Assembly (NCBI GenBank): GCA_002077065.1
Contig: NAJO01000044.1
Coordinates: 248,001 to 312,000 of the forward strand
Reading direction: 5' to 3'
DNA length: 64,000 nt
Source of the DNA: Cryoendolithus antarcticus
Taxonomy: Eukaryota > Ascomycota > Dothideomycetes > Cladosporiales > Cladosporiaceae
This document shows, piece after piece, positions 9,840-19,834 of this stretch. Position numbers and translations under genes: made by a program. The notes under the pieces are model-generated. The model did not search any database. It was not told where the DNA came from and saw nothing but the letters and a program-made list of their open reading frames with translations. How positions within the stretch are numbered: position 1 is the stretch's first letter; each line of letters starts with the position of its first letter.

Positions 9840-10632
9840 GCGAAGGTAGAAAGAGCAGAGTCTGCGCACGCGCCTTATGTTCCGTTCTTATTGTAGCCTG
9901 CTGTCGCTAAGCAAACAGATCCAGAACCAGCCAGCTGCCTCAGACTGAGCCATCGGAAGACATCTACAGCTGAACGACGACGCTGAGCAATGCTCGGGCG
10001 TTTGCGACATTTGTCATCGTTTTCGGGGTTCTCCTTGCCACGGCGCGCTGGAATACACTGCCACGGAACAACACCCCCTCGTCTCTCTGGACATCTCAAA
10101 TGCTCCTGAGATACTTGAGAGAGCCTCCCAACAGTAGAGTTGCACTTCATCGCCGCCAAGATTGAGCGACTGCTGCCTACATTCTGGCTGCGGCCATGTG
10201 TAGCCTCTCATAGAGGCACCTTTCAATCACATCATTCCGACAGCCGGACTTAGGAAAGCATTTCCCCCGCGCGCGACATGAACGGGGAAGCTGGCGTTCA
10301 GGGCCAAGTAAATCATGATATCTTCGCTACTAATCTCAATCAAGCTGTCTTGGTCTTTGCACGTCGTTGGTAGTAGCGTAGAGATAAAGCCGATTTTTGT
10401 TGCAGGAGCTTCCAAGAAGTCGATACCTCCAGTCTCGGTCGCGCCTGCTCCGGCATTCTACTTTCCAAGCTCAACCACTCGCTCATCCTAGACAACTACT
10501 TTTACCACACCACGCGAGTGGTCCGTCAACGTCCAACAGCTCCGAGCATTTATCAGTCCAGTAGCCGCAAACGCCCGATAGAAACCAACAACCTCCACTC
10601 GGGACTACCGGATATCTGACCCATCCTCAGCA
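9840..10632. other. Intergenic, no gene supported
   Basis: About 790 bases upstream of an orphan gene. Short frames on both strands show no recognisable domain. The last 200 bases are C-rich with few G, as in a fungal 5' leader. Confidence 0.5.
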
Positions 10633-11661
10633 ATGGCGAATCGCTGGGAGCGCGAGCGGGAGAGATCGCAAGACAGGAAGCGTGCGCAGGTCGAAGCAGC
10701 ACTCGACTGCGCCTATTATCATTGCCGCAATCGGCCGCGCTATCACGGCGCTCAATACTGCGCGGTCCATCGTGATCTGTCTCGTGGACCCAGAGCGGAG
10801 CCTTCTCACGACACTATGCGCCTGCAGCCGGCCAGTCTTGTTGCCGATACCACGTCGTACACGCGATCAGGTCAGGATCGTAATCACTCGAGAGGTGGAG
10901 TGTCCTTTGGCGCCGACACCACCGCTGGTCGCCACCACGCTGGTCGCCGTGATCGCTCCGTCTCGCCCGAAAGATCAGGCAATGAGCGATCTCACGACCT
11001 ATCGTCGGACGAACAGCAACGGTATCGGCAGCGCGATACCCACAAGCTCGGCAGCAGCTCAGCTTCACATGACCGACAAGGATCTGCTGGCTCGCAGTTG
11101 CATCCTTTGACCTCCACCACCACCACCACACCCTTGACTCTTCGCCCACGTACTCGCGTGCAGGGTCAGCTATACCCTACGGGCAGTGATCCCATGCAGC
11201 CGCCCTGCTATGACTGCTTACGGCACAACGATCCGAGCGCGCAGGATCACCCACTTGCGGAGTGTCCGCACGTTCACGTCAATGTTCGGCGTACCCTTCG
11301 CCGACAAGCTGAAAAGCGTAACACGGCCGCGGCTGCAGCGAAGACGTCTCTGATGGCCAGTGCATCAGGCCAGCCGCAGGCTTCGACTTCGAGCGGAAAT
11401 GACAGTGAAAGCCTGTCGCCAGCTGCTTTGGCGAACCCTTCGAGTCAGGATCTGGACGAAGTCCACGCAGAGCTTGATTCAATACTGAGTGCGATGGCCG
11501 TCGAACAGCCGTCTATGTCTTGGCTCGAGCTTGCGCAACAGCTGCAAGTCGATCTTGAGCGTCAGGTCTCCCGTGCAGTCGGAAGCGAAGCAGACTTGCA
11601 TACCAAGGCTTCCCAGCATCTGGAGATCCTAGAACAGCTGATCAAGTTATTGAGTACGTGA
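10633..11661 (+). CDS. Orphan basic protein with His/Cys motifs, 342 aa
   Basis: Uninterrupted frame from ATG at 10633, preceded by AGCA. The N-terminus is very basic and charged (NRWERERERSQDRKR) and leads into a Cys/His segment (CAYYHCRNRPRYHGAQYCAVH, residues about 26-46) that could be a small zinc site. A Ser/Arg/Asp-rich disordered region follows. A second Cys/His segment (CYDCLRHND ... CPHVHV) lies near residues 205-230. The C-terminal 60 residues (SWLELAQQLQVDLERQVSR ... HLEILEQLIKLL) form a likely amphipathic helix or coiled coil. I do not recognise a family. A nuclear role is a guess from composition. Confidence 0.6.
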   Translation: MANRWERERERSQDRKRAQVEAALDCAYYHCRNRPRYHGAQYCAVHRDLSRGPRAEPSHDTMRLQPASLVADTTSYTRSGQDRNHSRGGVSFGADTTAGRHHAGRRDRSVSPERSGNERSHDLSSDEQQRYRQRDTHKLGSSSASHDRQGSAGSQLHPLTSTTTTTPLTLRPRTRVQGQLYPTGSDPMQPPCYDCLRHNDPSAQDHPLAECPHVHVNVRRTLRRQAEKRNTAAAAAKTSLMASASGQPQASTSSGNDSESLSPAALANPSSQDLDEVHAELDSILSAMAVEQPSMSWLELAQQLQVDLERQVSRAVGSEADLHTKASQHLEILEQLIKLLST

Positions 11662-12632
11662 GCAATCGACGGCATGATCGCTGACGACCAGTGATGCGTG
11701 GATTCCTTAGATGATCGTCCCGAAGCAGCATCAACGCCTTCTTAGAAGTTATACAGAATGACGAGCCCACGACCTGACCATGTCGGACTTTTAGAGAAAC
11801 ATTTTCGCAACTACCTTAGGCACGTGCTGTCTTGCACGATACTGCGTCAACGCAGCTTGGTGTTGGATCAGTGATGACTGTAAGGATGGCCAAATAGTGC
11901 GCAGCAGCGTGAACGCGGCCTGCGTGTCGTTACCTTTTATCGATCCTAGAAGCGCACTTGCGGCGCCAGTGGTCAGATGTAGCCTAGATAGTGCCGTACA
12001 TACATTCAGCCCTGTCACTGTTCCGTTTAATTTGCCTGGAACCAAGCCTCATCGGACTACGCTACTGTGCAGTCGAAGGGTTGCAGGGAGGCGTCGTCAT
12101 AGCACAGCATCAGCATTTGTCCTCACGAGAACTTCGGAATCTTCCAGCCAAGCGTGGCCACTGACTTCATCTCCGATGCAGTATGGAAAATTCCTAGCCT
12201 CTGACTTGTACCGGCCAGCTAATCCGGGCTTTCCATTCTGCTCACGATCATCGGCGGACACGATAGACGAAGCGCATCGAAAACCAGCATGCGATAGACA
12301 AACGAACCTGGCGACTCGAGAGGTCCTCAAGGTCGGCACTGCTACTATATAAAACACTGCGATAGGAACCTACTTCTGAGGGCCCTTGCAGAAGCAAACA
12401 CTCTCACCTGCAGCATAGCTGCGTACACACTGTCGCGGCGCTGCGTGTGAACGCATTGTCATCCTTGAACATTCGCAGAGAAGCCCGTTGACTGTGTCAC
12501 TCACACAATCATGGAAGATGTACATGTTGGAGTTAAACGACCGTGGTATCACATTATGCTACACACTTCTATCTCCCAGTTCCAAACACCTTACATCAAC
12601 ACAGTCTTTCCCATCCCTCCTCAGCGGCTACC
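11662..12632. other. Intergenic, no gene supported
   Basis: About 970 bases between the 3' ends of an orphan gene and PHO89. Short frames on both strands lack family features. I see no repeat or RNA gene. Confidence 0.5.
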
Positions 12633-14804
12633 TTAAGCGAAGTGAGGTGTGTTGAGCAGAATGCCCATGAGCACACCAGCAAGGGTACCGGCGATGGGGA
12701 TCGTCATGATCCAGGCGAATACCAAGAGACCCACTCGCTGCCAGTTGACGGCCTTGAGCGTACCGTTGCAAAGTCCGACACCGACGGTGGCACCAGTGAT
12801 GCACATCGAGGTAGAGACGGGAAGCTTGAACTGCGAGAACAGGAGGACGGTGATGGCAGCGCCCATCTCCATGGAACAGCCACGCGAGGGCGAGTGGTAG
12901 GTGATCTTGTTGCCCATGACTGTGATGATTGTATTAGCTGGTGGGTCCCGCACGGGGAGAGTTTTTGGCTGCACATACCAGCCATGATGTTGTAGCCATA
13001 GGTGATGAGACCGATAGAGATGGTAGCAGACAGAACGGCGAGTTGCCAGATGGGCACAGGCTGCTTGGAAGCGGAAGCATTGCCCGTTTGCCATGCGGAG
13101 TAGATGACAGCCCACGGACCGACAGAGTTTCCTGTATCAAAGTCAGTAGGAGCTCCAGATCAACAACGTCGCCATCCTTACCAATATCGTTGGCCCCGTG
13201 CGCGAATGAAGCAGTGCAAGCAGTCAAGACCTGGACGAAGGAGTAGGCGTGCTCGACCTCGTTCGGGTATTTCTCGGCATGAGCGTAGACCTTGGCCATA
13301 CGCTCACCATCGGGAGTGCCGGCGATACCAGTCTGGGCAGCGTGAATGTCGTAGTGCACACCGTAGAGAGCGCCAACAGTAATCATGGCAGGCACACGCT
13401 TGATGAATGTGGCCATGTTCTTCTTCTCGTAAATTTGTCCAGGGCCCATGGGGTTGTTGTGCAGGAGACGCATAGCCCAGCCGAGAGGACCACGCTTCAA
13501 GCGCATCTTAGCATGCATCTTTTCGCGTCCAGCAGCAACAAGCTCCTTGTGGGTAAGCTTGTGGCTCTCGAGTGCTCTTTGGTTGGAGTGAATTTGGCGC
13601 TTCTCGAGGTCGATCTCGTCACGCTCGCTGGAAGCAAGCTCTTGCGAGTCCTTGTCGGAGCCAGAAAGCTCAGTCTCCTCATCATGCTGAACGACAGCGT
13701 AGTTGGGAACACGAGCTTGCTCAGCCTCGGCCACAATTGGGCGCTTGAACAGAAGAGGGCCCATGAATACGTGGTACCACTTGACGGAGGCATCCTTGCG
13801 GATGACGCGAGTCCAGAGGAAGGGCACGAAGAAGATTGCAGCCAGAATTGCAACACCGACACCAGTTCCCATGGTGACGGAGGCGACGTACCATCCAGGC
13901 TTAGCATTGAGCTTGAGGTTGGGCGAGCCTTTGTAGACGATGGAGAGTGTGCAGATCGTGCCTGCGATCAGGAAGAAGAACGGCGAGGTGAAGACCGACC
14001 ATGGCACCGGGTTCTTGCGCATGTGCACAATGACCTTGATGAGCATGAAGATCGTGGCGCCGAAGCCTGCAGAGATCGCAGGTGCCATGCCGAGACCAGC
14101 GAAGATGGCACCGAGACCGGAGCCCTTGTTCCATCCCCATTGTACCTTCGCCGCGCCTGCAGTGGCAACACCAACACCAGCAACAGCCGAGATAAGCGAG
14201 TATGTGGAGGAAACGTGAGCGGAGTGCTTCGTGCACCACATCACCCAGGATGAGGCGGCTGCGAGAGCGACTGTGAATGCCAGCATTTGGACACCGGCGT
14301 TGTTCTGGAAGGCGGAGGTGGGGATGATGCCGTTCTTAATCGTGTCTGCGGTACGGGCGCCGACCTACTCGTCATGTCAGTCTCGCCGTCGCTGCTGCTG
14401 ACTAAGTCTGAAGCCCAGTGCAACTTACAGCAATGGCCCCGACCATCTCGAAAACTGTTCCCAACACCATAGCCTGCCTATACGACACGGATCGCGACGA
14501 TACGGACGTAGCCCACGCGTTGGCGACATCGTTGGCTCTATGGAGAGGTCAGTACACGTAATGGTGTAGGTAATGGGCAGTCTTGATCCCGTTGGGTGCC
14601 CGCTCGGGTCCCAAACTCCCCAAGAGCCTGCCAGACGCCCACGACGACGACAGCGGCATTAAAGAACGTACCCGTTGTTATATGCGTCCAAAAGAGCTTT
14701 TTTTCCATGTCAGCTTGAGCTAGAAAGACTGCAGTGATGTTGAGAGACTTACCAAAGAATGTGCCAATAGCAAACACGTATGTGTACTCGTCGAGGACAG
14801 CCAT
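12633..14804 (-). CDS. PHO89: Pho89-type sodium/phosphate symporter (PiT family)
   Basis: Six coding exons: 14804-14753, 14696-14672 (25 bases), 14537-14413 (approx.), 14364-13183, 13131-12979 and 12919-12633. Joined, they give FAIGTFF, then ALLDAYNNGANDVANAWATS, the first PiT signature. The second signature (HGANDIGNSVGPWA) spans the exon 4/5 junction. Multiple hydrophobic helices flank a large hydrophilic central loop of about 150 residues (HDEETELSGSDKD, DEIDLEKRQIHSNQ), as in the family. The C-terminal half (FKLPVSTSMCITGATVGVG) is also typical. It should import phosphate with sodium at the plasma membrane. CACGTG boxes lie upstream (first at 15301), fitting Pho4/NUC-1-type control by phosphate starvation. 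A TATA-like ATATAT lies near 14911. Confidence 0.93.
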
Positions 14805-16847
14805 TTTTGCGAATGTGGACTGCAAATGCGTGACACGCCTGTAATGAAAGATACAGAGATGAACTGTGGTGTACTTTGAAGACACTCCTGCACACCCTGG
14901 GTAGAGACCAATATATGAGATACTCGGGTACTATACCTACTTCGCCTCTCCCATAGCGTCTTGGCCAGCGACAATCATTCACGCCAGGGAACAAGCAAAG
15001 CTGAGATCCTCGCTGACACGCTCCCAGTGCGCTGGATGTGATTTGCGCGCGCTGCACGCACGACTTGCTCGTTCTAGTAGGTCAGGCCGTTGTACCAAGC
15101 CCGGGTGCCGCTGGGATCTGTTCGAGCGCGGTCGAAAGCCCATAGCTTCGCTCTCAAAAGCGTGTGAAGCGAACTTGGCGGAGAACTTAGCTGAGGTTCC
15201 AAGAGTCTTGTGCACAGAAGATGAGTGAAGTTACCGAATGCCAATCTTGGCCTAGTCTTGGCCTCACTTGCATATAGCGAGTGAGGGTCGCTCCTGCACC
15301 CACGTGTCGAAGTTCGACGTTCACCAACGCCTCCCCCACACGCTCAAGTCCGATGTGACACAAAATACTGCGGTTGGGTATTCTACAGCACCGCATCCGA
15401 GGCATCTTTACACTCCAGGGAATTCAGGACCACGCGAGACCAGATCTATGTCTTCACCTCGCCGGCGCCTTGGCGATCGTGTTGGATCCGCCGAGCTGCC
15501 TGTCTTTACGGGTATACCGCGACAGCATCGTCGAGGGTATAGTTTTAGCTGCAGGGTCCGATGCAACATGGTCATGGTCATTCCCGGGACTTGCGTGGCT
15601 GATTTCGTGGTGCTGGGTACGATACGCAACAACATAATACTGGGTGAATGTGGTCGAAGTTCGCAAACCTCAAGTTCGAAGCTTTCCTTTGGTGTTGGAC
15701 AGTGCCTCAGCACCATTACCACCTCCATGAGGGAGAGGCGGTTAGGCCACTTTGAGCAGTCCAGTGGAATGACACTCGCATGTTCTTCGAGGTCTCGACA
15801 TTTCCCCTATCACTACTTGGACAACCCTCTCGAGCTGCCCCAAGCGCCGCAGTCTTACATTCTGCCACTCGAGGCAGTCCGGTGACAGCGCGAGGTTTGA
15901 GCTCTGGCAGACTCGAACGTCTCATCTTAATAGAAGCCAAGCCCTGAGTTCTAGCCAAGCCCACGTGCGCACTCCGAGTAGGGTGGATGAATGTCGCTGC
16001 TTCCATCGAACACCCCTAGACGCAGGATCGACAGCGCCGTCCTCCCACCGCATCACAGACCGAGTGGCAACTTCAAATACACGGCATTCCCCTTGTTCGC
16101 CGAATGATCGCCGTGGGTGCTGGTGGGCAGCGTTCCCGGCATATCGCCTAATTTGGCCTGCACGTACTGATCTAGGGACTGATCGCCTACGCATACGCGC
16201 ATAGGCGAGTTAGACAGGTGAACAGCTACGTTTGCTAACTGGACCGCGGCACGTATGATCCATGACGACTAGTAACTCACCGAGACCTAGGTGAGCGTCA
16301 GTATTATGCCATGGACATCGCCTTTCGAAATGAGTATGGCACTGCCTTGCTCTGCCTCGGGAGCCGCCAGCCTATCACACGCCAAAGCAAGCTGGTAAAA
16401 GAGCTATCTGCACACTTCCAGCTTCATCGTCTAGGGCTTCGATGTGGGGGTTTTCAACAACAGTCTTACACGCATGATCAATGTCACACCTCCCACGTGA
16501 CCTCCCAAACGTGCCTTCAATGACCGGCGCATAGCTGAACCATTGTGGCTGATGCCGGAGCTCTCGAGGTTCTACCCCGACGTAGACTGCAGTCGCGCGC
16601 AACGGCTCGGATCACCGCAAGGACGAACGGAGCTACTGCAGCCTAGTGAGGATATGCTTGCTGGATAGACACTTATGCGTCGCTCACACAGCAAGCATCA
16701 TGATGGCAGGTGTCAGCGCTGCATCATAGGATGTAGAGTATCGACCCTGATAGGTAAGTAAGAATCAAGTCTGTTTTCATTGCGTCCCAATTTCAGTGCT
16801 ACACTTGGCATGGACATTCTTCCCTTGCGAGCATCGAGCTCGACTAA
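14805..16847. other. Long intergenic stretch upstream of PHO89
   Basis: About 2 kb without a supported gene. A 205-codon frame at 15268-15885 starts with TTG and has no recognisable domain. The stretch holds three CACGTG boxes and otherwise looks like unique non-coding DNA or an old, unrecognisable relic. Confidence 0.5.
15301..15306. promoter_or_regulatory. CACGTG box upstream of PHO89
   Basis: A perfect CACGTG palindrome about 497 bases upstream of the PHO89 start codon. Pho4/NUC-1 bHLH factors bind this core in promoters of phosphate-acquisition genes. Two more copies lie at 15962-15967 and 16494-16499. Binding is inferred. Confidence 0.4.
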
Positions 16848-17352
16848 ACTGCAACCTTCTACTATTCTGCCGCACGGCTCACGAGTGTCACTGCGATGCG
16901 GTGCTGCGCTGTGTACTCGACCCAGACAGGTGCCAGATTCACCGTGCAGGTCCTTGATTTGGTCCTAGCTATCTTTGCTCCGCATCACGTCTGCACATGT
17001 CTTTCTAGGAGCTCAGACAGACTTGTGACGACACCGTTTGCTGGCTCCGTGTACTCTCACACAGAAACATGGATCCTGATGAATCAGCACGTAGCATTCG
17101 TGGCTCGCGTTCTGTAGCGAATGAGGCATCAAAGCCGAATATTCGTCCATGGACGGGGAGGCGCAGGAGGTGTACAAGTATGTCAAACGGTTGCAGTTTT
17201 CTGTTCGCGATCTGGAAGGCGTGGTGGAGCATACAGATCTAACAGAGCGTTGCAGGGTGATCAACAGCATGCGTAATGCTGTCCATCGCCTTGAGTGTCA
17301 ACGCTATGCGATAGAGGCTATGGGTCCGTTTGTACGATGCAGGTACGAGTGA
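16848..17352 (+). pseudogene. Possible decayed F-box-like relic
   Basis: One frame encodes FTVQVLDLVLAIF, which resembles the family core VEVRDLAFAGAIEL in the gene just downstream. About 150 bases further, another frame encodes YKYVKRLQFSVRDLEGVVEH, which recalls EEYVKRLQNFLRH of the same gene. Both frames are broken by stops and no single reading joins them. The matches are short, so this may be chance. Confidence 0.25.
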
Positions 17353-17684
17353 TGCAAGTACGAGTACATGTACCTAATAGTACAGCTCCACAGCCGCACC
17401 TAGGGCCAGCCTAATAGCCTGAGGACGCCTCAGGCATCACACCAGCGACCTCAGCCTTGCGACAGCCGCAAGTACTGCTACTCCAGGTCATAGGCAGCTA
17501 TGCCATTGTCTACCCACTTTTGTTATAGTCTAGATGTGGTTTTAAGGTCATTGCCGAGATGACTTTCTTCTCCACTGACACTGGCTGCAACAATGGCAGC
17601 AACGGCTCCCGCCGCTGGCACCGGCTGATCCGACACCCAAGACAGGCCCACCAACTCACATCCAAATCTGAGAACAGCTCCAAA

Positions 17685-18533
17685 ATGGCTGCAAACATCT
17701 TGGTACTGCCGAGAGAGCTGCAGGACCTAATCTTCGACCATGTCATCGAGCACGACGGGCCCATCACTCTTTCAGCACCACTCGAAGCCACAAATGCCAC
17801 GGTAACGCCACTGATCCTCCCGTATCGTGAGCTCCCATGTCGATCAAGCAACAGCCTCCTGAGTGTCAGCCACGAAACACAACGGATCTACTGCGAAGCA
17901 GTGCGGCGTCATCTCATCCTGCCAACATCCTCAATACGAGTGGAAGTTCGAGACCTCGCCTTCGCAGGCGCGATCGAACTACTTAGCACGACTTCAGCCA
18001 CATTCCCGAGCGAAGTGCAGGCGCAAGCATGGAAATCCAGGCTGCAGTCTTTGCGAGCTCTTACCGTCGTGCTAGTTCCTGTCCACCTTCGCATGACGAT
18101 TACTGGAAGCTCCTTCCGATGCCTGGAGTCACAGGCGCAAGCTGATGCTGCTTGGCTCCCACGTTTGAGCACATGGCTAGACTTCTCCGCTTGTAATGAT
18201 GTGGAGGCCACATACGTTGTGAGGAGAGCCAATGTGCTTTGCTACGAGGAGTACGTGAAGAGGTTACAGAATTTCCTGCGCCATACGTACGACGAGCTGC
18301 AACGGGCAACGACTTGCGAGCTAGAGTTGAAGCACAACAGTGCTGTCAAGGCTATGCTGAGGGGTGTTCACATGGCTACGGAGGAGATCAGGACCAGTCG
18401 CTCCAGGTCGCGGGACATCGAGGCTCCCTCGGTCAATGGCGTACGCTATGTCAGCACGAGACGTCGGAGTGGAACCGGGAGTGATGGACTGACTGATGTC
18501 GAGCGAAAGAGACTGTTCAGTGGACTACCGTAG
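17685..18533 (+). CDS. F-box-like family member, about 282 aa
   Basis: ATG at 17685 gives MAANILVLPRELQDLIFDHV, matching the LPxEL start of the other family members; the frame is also open to an earlier ATG at 17559, which would add 42 residues without family similarity. Next come NSLLSVSHETQRIYCEAVRR, the core VEVRDLAFAGAIEL and a Trp-containing segment (WLPRLSTWLDF). The C-terminal third is charged and helical (YEEYVKRLQNFLRHTYDEL), ending in an Arg/Ser-rich tail (TSRSRSRD). It is on the opposite strand from the other members. A decayed copy of its C-terminal half follows directly downstream. F-box function is inferred from the start motif only. Confidence 0.65.
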   Translation: MAANILVLPRELQDLIFDHVIEHDGPITLSAPLEATNATVTPLILPYRELPCRSSNSLLSVSHETQRIYCEAVRRHLILPTSSIRVEVRDLAFAGAIELLSTTSATFPSEVQAQAWKSRLQSLRALTVVLVPVHLRMTITGSSFRCLESQAQADAAWLPRLSTWLDFSACNDVEATYVVRRANVLCYEEYVKRLQNFLRHTYDELQRATTCELELKHNSAVKAMLRGVHMATEEIRTSRSRSRDIEAPSVNGVRYVSTRRRSGTGSDGLTDVERKRLFSGLP

Positions 18534-18563
18534 CATAGACGTACTGATGAAGCAGCATTATAC

Positions 18564-18640
18564 CCTTGGCTTCACACCCGAGTTCGCACCAAGACTCCTG
18601 CTGTTCAACGCGCTCTGCATACTGCGTGTCGGCTTACCGC
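18564..18640 (-). pseudogene. Relic of a serine carboxypeptidase C-terminal tail
   Basis: On the minus strand this stretch encodes [18 protein letters not shown] followed by NSGVKPRV and a stop. The end of the carboxypeptidase gene at 24476 encodes [18 protein letters not shown] followed by KPGTKPRL and a stop. At base level, 18564-18635 and 24482-24553 match at 60 of 72 positions without gaps. No other part of the protease was recognised nearby, apart from a possible KRDA codon run at about 18680. Confidence 0.6.
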
Positions 18641-18654
18641 ACATGACATTTGCT

Positions 18655-18974
18655 GCCGCCTGGCGTCCGCGTCTCGCTTCATGGCTTGATTCCCTGTGCA
18701 GATCACGACGGTGGGGTTCAGAGATCGTTTACAACCTCGGCCGGTCTACGTATCAAGGCACGGAATCCTGCCATACAGCACACGAGGACGGCTTCGGCGG
18801 AGCTCGCTTTGCAAGTTCGAGCGCAAGCGACTCGACGCGGTGAACGCCATGCTAGAGGGCGTCTACAAGACTTGGCCAGAACTCTGCGATCTTTGCGAGC
18901 AGCGCGAATACGTGACACTCTGTCTACAGATGGCGGTCATGGAGCACAATCCTAGGATCAACAGGACCGCCTGA
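18655..18974 (+). pseudogene. Decayed tandem copy of the upstream F-box-like gene (C-terminal half)
   Basis: One frame encodes AAAWRPRLASWLDS, matching DAAWLPRLSTWLDF of the gene at 17685-18533. After about 18695 the similarity moves to a different frame: PVYVSRHGILPY matches ATYVVRRANVLCY, and FERKRLDAVNAMLEGVY matches ELKHNSAVKAMLRGVH. The order of segments is the same as in the parent. A frame change and a shortened spacing between the last two segments show that it is no longer intact. No start region (LPxEL) is present. Confidence 0.55.
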
Positions 18975-19834
18975 ATGGCACCGACGGCCGAAGAGGGTTC
19001 AGCATCGCTATGTAGCCTCGCCGGCTCGACGCCAAACGATGCCAGCATGTGCAGGCTTAGTAGTACTACGCATTTCCGGCACGCGCGTTGACCTGCCCAC
19101 AACGCCTAGAGCAAGCCGACTACCCATGATCAGACATGCTAGAGATATGTATCACATGCGAAGCCATGCGCAGCAGTCACTCGGCGACCGGAACAGGCGA
19201 CCTACGATAGCGAGGACGCACGTAGGTGGCTTGGTCGAGCACAGTGACACCGAGGGCGATGGATACGGGCGGCAGCGTGGAGACAATCGTTGGAACAAGC
19301 AGGAAGGGAAGCTAATGGGTGGGTATCATCTGCCTATGTATCCATCCACCTTCGAAACGCCAGTGACATTACCATCATCGCTCTGAGTTTGCCGATCCCT
19401 TGAGATCGTCAGCCTTGCCTGTACACCCGATCGCGGCACACACACTTCTAAGCTTCTCCGGCTCAACATTTCCGGCTTCACGAATCCAGTCGTGCCTCCA
19501 AATATCGAGCTACGTGTCATATACAAGCATGAACGCCCCCATGTCCCACGCATGCCTTGAATGCTTCCAATGGGAGTTCCCAGCTCAGCCCAACTCCGTG
19601 CCGCCAGATTCCGTACTGCCAAAAAGTAATTTCGACCCGCAAATGGATTGCAAACCTCACGGCACAATCTGGCCAGGCACTTTGTGCCTGGCTGACGGTG
19701 CCGTCTCCCGCCAGGACTCCATGACACAAGGAAAGCGATTCTTCTACTCGAAACTCCAGTAAACAATTACAACCATTCATCTGCGCAAGGTTCTCACGCG
19801 CAAGGTTCTCAGAACAGGGAGGGAACGCGGCGAG
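18975..19834. other. Intergenic, no gene supported
   Basis: Short frames on both strands, none with family features. It contains the small tandem repeat at 19783-19812. Confidence 0.5.
19783..19812. repeat. Two tandem copies of a 15-base unit
   Basis: GCGCAAGGTTCTCAC is followed directly by GCGCAAGGTTCTCAG. This lies just beyond the 3' end of the TCP11-domain gene. Confidence 0.8.

Noticed and set aside
9330..9869. Unspliced 179-residue reading of the F-box-like gene
   Set aside because: It begins with GTG at 9869 and loses the conserved C-terminal segment that splicing restores.
15268..15885. 205-codon frame upstream of PHO89
   Set aside because: Starts with TTG, mixed composition, no domain; overlapped by open frames on the other strand.
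19326..19766. Overlapping frames of about 120-146 codons on both strands
   Set aside because: No recognised domain and no sign which strand, if any, is coding.
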